Shown piece after piece: positions 1 through 5,827 of a DNA stretch of 7,395 nt. Both the position numbers and the translations under genes were made by a program. The notes below the pieces were generated by a model. It ran no database searches and was not told the origin of the DNA. It was given only the letters and a program-made list of their open reading frames with translations. How positions within the stretch are numbered: the first letter of the stretch is position 1; each line of letters begins with the position of its first letter. The DNA is taken from the NCBI GenBank assembly GCA_024642325.1, contig JAHEBI010000111.1, positions 1-7,395 on the forward strand. Reading direction: 5' to 3'. The stretch comes from Eudoraea sp. (GTDB lineage: Bacteria > Bacteroidota > Bacteroidia > Flavobacteriales > Flavobacteriaceae).

Positions 1-1435
1 TTCCCACAAATTGATTTGCTTCTTCCAGGTTGGTGATTTTCATATTTTCTCCATCCCATAATAACTTCTTACGTGCAAAAAATTCCATTTTCCCTTCGCT
101 GTTCTCTTTTCTCAACATATAACTGCGGATTGCGAGATTACCCATTAAGACAGTCTCCGTCATTGGTCCGGCATAATCAAAGGACGAAGTTAAAGCCAGG
201 TGTTCCGGGCTGTTAAATCCAGCTGTACAGGCGTCTACCCATTTACGCTGATGACCGTATTCAGGCTCCTCATTTTCTTCTGTTTCGGGACCAAAATCCG
301 TGGTGCCGTCATTGAGATATAATTTTGGTGTTAATGGGGAACTATCATTTATGTTGGTGGAAATGATACCATTTTCACCAATGATAAGCACTCCATTATA
401 ACTTCCCGGTCCTCCAATATCACTATCTGCAGGGATTATTTTCGGATGTGAGGGCCGTATACCGCCATCGCTCCAGGTCATTTCTATGTTGGATTTACTT
501 TTTTCTGTCGCCTCAAAATGCAGGGTAATGAATGAAGAAGGAGGACATCCTTCCGGATGGTAATCGGCGTTCCACATTTGGGTATAAACCGTACCGGCAC
601 TACATTCTGCATCGGTAGGATATTTTAGCCCCAGGGTCCTGAAAGGGATATCAATAAGATGGCAGCCTACATCCCCAAGTGCTCCGGTCCCATAATCCCA
701 CCATCCTCTCCAGTTAAACGGATGTAAATCAGGTGTATAAGGCCTGTATTCAGCAGGCCCAAGCCAAAGATCCCAATTTAAATCTTTGGGTTTTAAATTT
801 TCATCTGGTTCCGGCATAGCATAGCCTTGCGGCCATACGGGACGATTAGTCCAGACCTGTACCTTGGATATTTGTCCAAGCACACCGGAATCTACCCATT
901 TTTGAACCATTCCCAAAAGGGGATTGGATCCTCCCTGGTTGCCCATCTGACTAACAATCTTATTATTTCTTGCCACTTCCGTAAGCACCCTTGCTTCCCT
1001 GATATTATGGGTCAGTGGTTTTTGGACATAAACATGTATGCCCCTTTCCATCGCAAAAGCGGCGGCAGGGCCATGAAGATGATCCGGAGTAGAGATAGTA
1101 ACAGCGTCAATATCCTTTTCTTTATCCAACATCACCCTGAAATCTTCATATAATTTTGCTTTGGGGAAATTAGTTACAGAAGCTGAAGCATTTCCTGAAA
1201 AATCTACATCGCAAAGTGCAACAATTCTTTCCCTGCCATTTACCGAAGCATTCAGAATATCACTTGTGCCCTTTCCACCAGCGCCGATAGCCGCCAGATT
1301 TAACTGATCACTGGGGGCCGTATATCCAATGCCGCCTAGAACATGTCTGGGAACAATAAAAATTGAGGAAGCGATGGCTCCTTTTTTTATAAATGATCTG
1401 CGGGAGGTTGAATGTGATGTTTTTGGGTTATTCAT
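1..1435 (-). CDS. Tat-exported Gfo/Idh/MocA family oxidoreductase (3' end cut by window edge)
   Basis: The open frame runs from an ATG at 1435 off the left edge, giving 478 visible residues without a stop. An in-frame TAA lies four codons upstream of the ATG, so this is the first possible start. Residues 11-17 (SRRSFIK) form a twin-arginine motif followed by a short hydrophobic stretch (about 20-28), which predicts Tat export already folded with its cofactor. The Rossmann domain starts near 45 with the dinucleotide-binding loop GAGGKG (51-56). STPDHLHG (115-122) and VQKPLTHN (137-144) follow; QKP replaces the family's more common EKP, a variant I associate with Tat-type members. GDVGCHLID (254-262) matches the conserved catalytic-region motif, with His259 the likely catalytic histidine. 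The family oxidises or reduces sugars and polyols with NAD(P), or uses tightly bound NAD in glycosidase-like reactions. The substrate cannot be read from sequence. Probably only a short C-terminal tail is missing. The gap to mfd is 273 bp, so a separate transcript is likely. Confidence 0.93.
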   Translation of the reverse strand, partial: MNNPKTSHSTSRRSFIKKGAIASSIFIVPRHVLGGIGYTAPSDQLNLAAIGAGGKGTSDILNASVNGRERIVALCDVDFSGNASASVTNFPKAKLYEDFRVMLDKEKDIDAVTISTPDHLHGPAAAFAMERGIHVYVQKPLTHNIREARVLTEVARNNKIVSQMGNQGGSNPLLGMVQKWVDSGVLGQISKVQVWTNRPVWPQGYAMPEPDENLKPKDLNWDLWLGPAEYRPYTPDLHPFNWRGWWDYGTGALGDVGCHLIDIPFRTLGLKYPTDAECSAGTVYTQMWNADYHPEGCPPSSFITLHFEATEKSKSNIEMTWSDGGIRPSHPKIIPADSDIGGPGSYNGVLIIGENGIISTNINDSSPLTPKLYLNDGTTDFGPETEENEEPEYGHQRKWVDACTAGFNSPEHLALTSSFDYAGPMTETVLMGNLAIRSYMLRKENSEGKMEFFARKKLLWDGENMKITNLEEANQFVG

Positions 1436-1708
1436 AATGGTTGATTATAGGTTGTACGTCAAAAAAATTAATGCCATAAAGTTCTTTACCTTTCACTTAT
1501 ATGCTGGTTATTTAAGCTGTCCGGATATTCATATAGACCCGGGGATATATTTATTTAGAGGTTGATTCAGATAAAGATAATGAATACCGTTGAGCCTACA
1601 TAAGTACTTTGCCATATTCAAAAAAACTAAATGGATTGTAGTTGTTTTAAGGAAACTACTTGCGATAAAGGGATCTAAACAGCCTTAGCCGGAAAGTATT
1701 GTAAAGAG
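1436..1708. other. Intergenic region between mfd and the oxidoreductase
   Basis: This is the longest non-coding stretch of the window. It must hold the end of the mfd transcript and the promoter of the oxidoreductase. I see no exact TAnnTTTG -7 box on the minus strand here and no convincing small gene. A weak dyad GTAGTT/AACTAC (arms 1638-1643 and 1654-1659) is followed on the minus strand, after 11 nt, by seven T (complement of 1620-1626). That is too distant for a standard intrinsic terminator. Confidence 0.6.
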
Positions 1709-4700
1709 TTATGAGGCTAATTCCGGTTTTTTAGCCATCGGCTGAAGTACTTCGAGGGCTTTATGTACAGATTTAATATGATCAAAAATCAAAAGCAACC
1801 TAAGCCCATTGCGGGTTTGTTTTTCCTTAAGCCTGCAGGTTTCCTTATGTTGCTGTACATAGGAAAGAACTTTGGAAAATTCAGCACTTTGAAAAAAGGC
1901 GGATTGCTGATCTGAAATAAAGTAGCCCATTAGTTTTCCTTTCTTTAAAACAATTTTTTCCAAGCCTATGGAGGTGGCTATCCACTTTATCCTTACGGAA
2001 TTCAATAAATCCTCGACCTGCGTCGGATATGCGCCAAATCTGTCAATTATTTGAGCCTCAAATTTGGAAAGTTCTTCTTCTGTTTTAAGCGTGTTTAATT
2101 CCGTATAAAGATTTAATCGTTCTGTAGTATTGTTAATATAATCATCCGGGAACAGCAATTCAAAATCTGAATCTAACTGTGTATCTCTCACAAATATTTT
2201 TTCCTTGCCTTCGGTTTCTTCATAGAGGTCTTTGAATTCATTTTCTTTTAATTCATCAATGGCTTCCGATAATATTTTTTGGTAGGTTTCAAATCCAATT
2301 TCGTTTATAAAACCACTTTGCTCACCGCCTAAAAGGTCTCCTGCCCCTCTAATTTCAAGGTCTTTCATCGCAATATTAAATCCACTTCCCAGTGCCGTAA
2401 ACTGTTCCAAAGCCTGAATTCGTTTTCTTGCCTCGGGGGTCATTACCTCATAAGGCGGAGTAATGAAATAACAAAATGCCTTTTTATTACTTCGTCCCAC
2501 TCGCCCCCTCATCTGGTGCAGATCACTTAAGCCGAAGTTATTGGCGTTATTGATAAAAATTGTATTGGCATTGGTCACATCCAAACCACTTTCCACGATA
2601 GTAGTGGAGACCAGGACATCAAATTCCCCATTCATAAAGGCGAGCATTAAAGTTTCCAATTTCCTGCCTTCCATTTGTCCGTGGCCTATACCTACCTTAG
2701 CATCCGGAACTAACCTCTGAATCATTCCGGCAACCTCCTTTATATTTTCTATCCTGTTGTGAATAAAGAAGATTTGCCCGCCTCTTTGAATTTCATAGGA
2801 TATGGCATCGCGTATTATTTCTTCGCTAAATTGTATCACATGACTTTCTATGGGATACCGGTTGGGTGGAGGGGTATTTATCACAGACAAATCCCTGGCG
2901 GCCATCAAACTAAATTGCAGGGTTCTTGGAATAGGAGTTGCCGTTAGGGTAAGAACGTCCACATTTTCTTTAATTGATTTTAATTTGTCTTTTACTGCTA
3001 CCTCAAATTTTTGTTCTTCATCAACAATGAGTAATCCCAGGTCTTTAAACTGGACATTTTTGTTGGCCAATTGATGAGTACCAATAATAATATCAATTTT
3101 TCCCGATTTTAATTCCTCAAGGATTATTCGTTTTTCTTTGGCGGTTCGAAAACGATTAAGATAATCTACTTTAACAGGCATTTCCTCCAATCGTTTTGTA
3201 AATGTCCTGTGGTGTTGAAAGGCAAGTATAGTGGTGGGTACTAAAACTGCTACTTGTTTTCCGTTTTCTGCAGCCTTAAATGCCGCCCTTATGGCAACTT
3301 CAGTTTTTCCGAAACCCACATCGCCGCAAACAAGTCTATCCATGGGTCTTTCACTTTCCATGTCCTTTTTGATGTCCTCTGTGGCAGTACTTTGATCCGG
3401 AGTGTCTTCATAGATAAAAGAAGCTTCCAGTTCAAGTTGCAGGTAACTGTCCGGTGCGTATTGAAAACCTTTGTCGAGCCTTCTTTTGGCGTAGACTTTA
3501 ATAAGGTCAAAGGCTATTTTTTTTACCCTTGATTTTGTCTTTTGTTTAAGTTTTTTCCATGCTGCTGATCCCAGTTTGTATATTTTGGGAACCGCTCCAT
3601 CTTTTCCGTTGTATTTGGAGATCTTGTGTAAAGAATGAATACTTACATACAGAATGTCACGCTCACCATACATTAATTTAATGGCCTCCTGCTTTTTACC
3701 CTCAACGTCAATTTTTTGAAGTCCACCAAATATGCCTATGCCATGGTCTATGTGGGTAACATAGTCGCCTATTTCCAATTTATTGAGGTCCTTTAGGGTA
3801 ATGGCCTGTTTCTTTGCATAACCATTTCTCAAATGAAATTTATGATAGCGTTCAAAAATCTGATGGTCTGTATAACATGCCACTTTAAGGTCATGATCTA
3901 TAAAGCCCTGGTATAAGGGAAACACCCTGGTTTTATAATGTACGTTTTCATCTACTTCATCAAATATGTCGTGAAATCTTTTGGTTTGAACGTCTGAGGA
4001 ACAGAAAATATAATTTTCATAACCCTGGTGGTTGTTCTCATTGAGATTTGTGATGAGTAAATCAAATTTCTTATTGAAGGAAGGCTGAGGGGTAGTATTA
4101 AAAGTTATACTCTCAGAATTTTGTACTTTATTAAAACCCCCTAAGGTAACTAAGGTGAAGGTTGTTAATTGCTCTTTTAATAAGCCGGAATGCGCAAATA
4201 ATTCTTCAGGTTTAGATTGTTTTAATTCAGAATTTAGTTCTCCAAATGCCTTTTCAGCTTTTTCATAAAACAAATCAATCCTGTCATAAATTAATTCCGG
4301 GTCTTTTAAGAATATGACTGTATCCGGACTTATATATTTGATAAAACTTTCACGGCTTTCATCGAGGTGTTTATTTTCCACATTGGGAATTATTCGAATC
4401 CGGTTGACCGTGTTGGTGGATAATTGGGTTTCCACGTCAAAGGTCCTCATACTCTCTACTTCATCTCCAAAAAATTCTATTCTATAAGGTTCATCATGTG
4501 AAAAGGAAAAGACATCCAGAATGCCGCCACGTACTGAAAATTCACCAGGTTCGGTAACAAAATCCACCCTTTTGAAATGATACTCAAAAAGAACTTCGTT
4601 CAGAAAATCCAATGAAAGCGTATCCGACTTATTTATTTTCAATGTGTTTTTGGTCAGTTCTTTTCTTGTGACTACCTTTTCAAAAAGCGCATCGGGGTAA

Positions 4701-5068
4701 GTAATGATTACTGCCGGTTTTTTTCGGGAATTAATGCGGTTCAGAACTTCTGCCCTAAGCAAAACATTCGCATTATCGGTTTCTTCAATTTGATATGGCC
4801 TTCGGTAACTTCCCGGATAGAAGAGTACGTCATTTTCACCAACAAGCTGTTCAAGGTCGTTAAGTACATATGCCGCTTCCTCTTTATCATTCAAAACGAG
4901 GAGAAAAGGGCGATCTGTTTTGTTAAATATCTCGGAGGTTACAAAGGATAAGGAGGATCCGTTAAGACCATTAAGAGTAATATTAGTTTTTTTTTGGGCA
5001 ATAAAATCCTGCAGTTTCCCAAGTTGTGGAGACTGTGCATACAGTTGCTGCAATAAAGATTTGGTCAA
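1709..5068 (-). CDS. mfd: Transcription-repair coupling factor Mfd
   Basis: This 1119-residue protein is close to the usual Mfd length. Mfd is a cytoplasmic ATP-driven dsDNA translocase that pushes or removes stalled RNA polymerase and recruits UvrA to start nucleotide excision repair. The UvrB-like N-terminus has a degenerate Walker A (GLNGSSLS, 34-41, no lysine). Arg180, Arg196 and Phe200 match the spacing of the UvrA-contact residues R165/R181/F185 of E. coli Mfd. The RNA-polymerase-interacting CarD-like domain spans about 430-486 (LEIGDYVTHIDHGIG). The translocase has Walker A GDVGFGKTE (582-590), IIIGTHQL (660-667), motif II DEEQ (683-686), TLTATPIPRTL (707-717), VSTTIVESGLDV (820-831) and motif VI QMRGRVGR (852-859). 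The TRG region follows (about 883-919), then the regulatory domain D7 (from about 967). The start is TTG: an in-frame TAG sits two codons upstream and the first in-frame ATG is codon 207. Residue 689 is Glu where the family normally has Gly. It lies 55 bp after pdeM on the same strand. Confidence 0.98.
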   Translation of the reverse strand: MTKSLLQQLYAQSPQLGKLQDFIAQKKTNITLNGLNGSSLSFVTSEIFNKTDRPFLLVLNDKEEAAYVLNDLEQLVGENDVLFYPGSYRRPYQIEETDNANVLLRAEVLNRINSRKKPAVIITYPDALFEKVVTRKELTKNTLKINKSDTLSLDFLNEVLFEYHFKRVDFVTEPGEFSVRGGILDVFSFSHDEPYRIEFFGDEVESMRTFDVETQLSTNTVNRIRIIPNVENKHLDESRESFIKYISPDTVIFLKDPELIYDRIDLFYEKAEKAFGELNSELKQSKPEELFAHSGLLKEQLTTFTLVTLGGFNKVQNSESITFNTTPQPSFNKKFDLLITNLNENNHQGYENYIFCSSDVQTKRFHDIFDEVDENVHYKTRVFPLYQGFIDHDLKVACYTDHQIFERYHKFHLRNGYAKKQAITLKDLNKLEIGDYVTHIDHGIGIFGGLQKIDVEGKKQEAIKLMYGERDILYVSIHSLHKISKYNGKDGAVPKIYKLGSAAWKKLKQKTKSRVKKIAFDLIKVYAKRRLDKGFQYAPDSYLQLELEASFIYEDTPDQSTATEDIKKDMESERPMDRLVCGDVGFGKTEVAIRAAFKAAENGKQVAVLVPTTILAFQHHRTFTKRLEEMPVKVDYLNRFRTAKEKRIILEELKSGKIDIIIGTHQLANKNVQFKDLGLLIVDEEQKFEVAVKDKLKSIKENVDVLTLTATPIPRTLQFSLMAARDLSVINTPPPNRYPIESHVIQFSEEIIRDAISYEIQRGGQIFFIHNRIENIKEVAGMIQRLVPDAKVGIGHGQMEGRKLETLMLAFMNGEFDVLVSTTIVESGLDVTNANTIFINNANNFGLSDLHQMRGRVGRSNKKAFCYFITPPYEVMTPEARKRIQALEQFTALGSGFNIAMKDLEIRGAGDLLGGEQSGFINEIGFETYQKILSEAIDELKENEFKDLYEETEGKEKIFVRDTQLDSDFELLFPDDYINNTTERLNLYTELNTLKTEEELSKFEAQIIDRFGAYPTQVEDLLNSVRIKWIATSIGLEKIVLKKGKLMGYFISDQQSAFFQSAEFSKVLSYVQQHKETCRLKEKQTRNGLRLLLIFDHIKSVHKALEVLQPMAKKPELAS

Positions 5069-5077
5069 CCGCTAAAA

Positions 5078-5101
5078 TTTGTGCAAATATAATTGCTCAA
5101 A
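5078..5101. repeat. Imperfect inverted repeat over the putative mfd -7 box
   Basis: The arms are TTTGTGCAA (5078-5086) and TTGCTCAAA (5093-5101), separated by six bases. Eight of nine positions pair, with one T/T mismatch. The dyad sits wholly in the 55-bp gap between pdeM and mfd and covers the TATATTTG box. Its size and symmetry would fit a dimeric repressor site. It has no T-run in the mfd direction, so it does not look like a terminator. An AT-rich gap can produce such a dyad by chance. Confidence 0.35.
5084..5091 (-). promoter_or_regulatory. Putative -7 box of an mfd promoter
   Basis: The minus strand reads TATATTTG, an exact match to the Bacteroidota -7 consensus TAnnTTTG, 15 bp before the TTG start of mfd. 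No clear TTG or TTTG element sits at the expected -33 distance, so the promoter is only half supported. It could give mfd a short-leader transcript independent of pdeM. It lies inside an imperfect inverted repeat (5078-5101). Confidence 0.35.
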
Positions 5102-5123
5102 GTAAGGAAGACCAGAGATTGTC

Positions 5124-5756
5124 TCAAATTTTTATAATATTGTTATCCGCAATGGCAAAAACCTCGTCTTTCTTTGCCTTTTTCATAGTATGAGACCCGG
5201 TAAATTCACCAAATGCCGGAAGGATTAACTGATCTTGTGTTTTAAAAAAGCAAGGCAGGCGAAGCGATTGTTTTCCTTTGCCTCTAAGTTGAATTGCAGG
5301 ATGAATGTGCCCTGAAAAATTAAAGTACCCTTGTCGTTCTTCCGGGTGATGGGTCAGCAGAAATTTTTCTGAGGCTAATTCTGAAACCACCTGAATCCCG
5401 ATTCGTTCATACCTCAGGGGTGAAATTATATCGTGATTTCCTCTGATTAAAATAAACTTTAGTTCGGAATTTTTGACCCAGGTTTCAAAGAGTTCCCATT
5501 CCCGATTTAAAGAAGAGTGAAATAAATCTCCCAAAAAACAAACTATTTTCGGGTTAAAAAAGGCAATTGTATCATCCAATAAATTAAAATTGCCATAAAT
5601 GGCCTGCTGGGGTACGGCAGCTCCAAATTTTCTAAAATGTGATATTTTACCTAGATGCATGTCACTGATCAAAAGTGTATCCTGCTCCTGCCAAAAAAGG
5701 GTACCACTCGGATGGAGCACGAAATTCTGATCTCTGATTTGTATGGTTTGGGTCAT
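5124..5756 (-). CDS. pdeM: Ligase-associated DNA damage response endonuclease PdeM (metallophosphoesterase)
   Basis: This 210-residue calcineurin-like phosphoesterase shows the complete two-metal signature: Asp32-Met-His34 (SDMHLGK, 31-37), Gly76-Asp77 (FLGDLFH, 74-80), Gly106-Asn-His-Asp109 (RGNHD), His136 and Gly149-His-Ile-His152 (SGHIH). No metal ligand is missing. Length and motif context match PdeM, whose characterised Pseudomonas putida relative is a manganese-dependent phosphodiesterase with DNA endonuclease activity. No signal peptide is visible, so it should act in the cytoplasm on DNA repair intermediates. The ATG at 5756 is used because the N-terminal beta strands typical of the family follow directly and the next Met (33) lies inside the first metal motif. 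It lies 64 bp after the helicase gene with which the family usually clusters, which supports the assignment over a generic phosphoesterase. The fine substrate preference is not visible. Confidence 0.93.
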   Translation of the reverse strand: MTQTIQIRDQNFVLHPSGTLFWQEQDTLLISDMHLGKISHFRKFGAAVPQQAIYGNFNLLDDTIAFFNPKIVCFLGDLFHSSLNREWELFETWVKNSELKFILIRGNHDIISPLRYERIGIQVVSELASEKFLLTHHPEERQGYFNFSGHIHPAIQLRGKGKQSLRLPCFFKTQDQLILPAFGEFTGSHTMKKAKKDEVFAIADNNIIKI

Positions 5757-5761
5757 CTCTT

Positions 5762-5790
5762 CAAAGATAGATAATGTGAGGGGGATACAA
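5762..5790 (-). promoter_or_regulatory. Putative pdeM promoter of Bacteroidota type
   Basis: The minus strand has TTG (5788-5790), an 18-bp spacer and TATCTTTG (5762-5769), which matches the TTG / TAnnTTTG pattern of Bacteroidota housekeeping promoters. Only five bases (AAGAG) separate the -7 box from the ATG. Transcription would therefore begin at or very near the start codon and give a leaderless or almost leaderless pdeM mRNA. Pairing of a -33 and a -7 element makes this stronger than the mfd candidate, but it is untested and pdeM may also be read from the helicase transcript. Confidence 0.45.
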
Positions 5791-5827
5791 TAAATGAATT
5801 CCTTTCGGATGTTCTATTATTCATTTA
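5791..5827 (-). repeat. 9-bp inverted repeat at the helicase stop codon
   Basis: The arms TAAATGAAT (5791-5799) and ATTCATTTA (5819-5827) are perfectly complementary, with a 19-base spacer. The right arm contains the TGA stop of the helicase gene (5821-5823). In the helicase mRNA this could fold into an AT-rich hairpin. No T-run follows on the minus strand (the next bases are TTGTATCCCC), so it is not a standard intrinsic terminator. It could slow a 3' exonuclease, attenuate read-through into pdeM, or be chance. Confidence 0.35.

Noticed and set aside
827..1153. Plus-strand open frame of 108 codons
   Set aside because: It lies wholly antisense to the well-supported oxidoreductase gene and its translation resembles no family I know.
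1329..1565. Plus-strand open frame of 78 codons crossing the oxidoreductase start into the intergenic region
   Set aside because: Its first part is antisense to the Tat signal and Rossmann start of the oxidoreductase, its end is low-complexity AT-rich sequence, and no domain is recognisable.
1620..1659. Possible intrinsic terminator after mfd (GTAGTT/AACTAC stem and seven T)
   Set aside because: The stem is only 6 bp with a 10-base loop, and the T-run starts 11 nt after the stem, which does not fit a standard terminator.
1436..1708. Search for tRNA, riboswitch or small RNA in the largest gap
   Set aside because: No cloverleaf, conserved riboswitch core or tandem repeat could be recognised. 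The only repeat noted, GGTTGATT at 1439-1446 and 1560-1567, is short enough to be chance.
1681..1736. Several short complementary pieces (TTAGCC, GGCTAA, CCGGAA, TTCCGG) around the mfd stop codon
   Set aside because: They allow competing 6-bp pairings, partly inside the coding sequence and without a T-run, so no single structure is supported.
2759..3074. Two overlapping plus-strand open frames inside mfd
   Set aside because: Both are antisense to conserved helicase motifs of mfd and are explained as chance open frames.
3254..3532. A plus-strand and a minus-strand open frame inside mfd, in frames other than the gene
   Set aside because: They overlap the Walker A region of mfd, and the minus-strand one is simply mfd read out of frame. 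Mfd itself is uninterrupted here, so no frameshift is implied.
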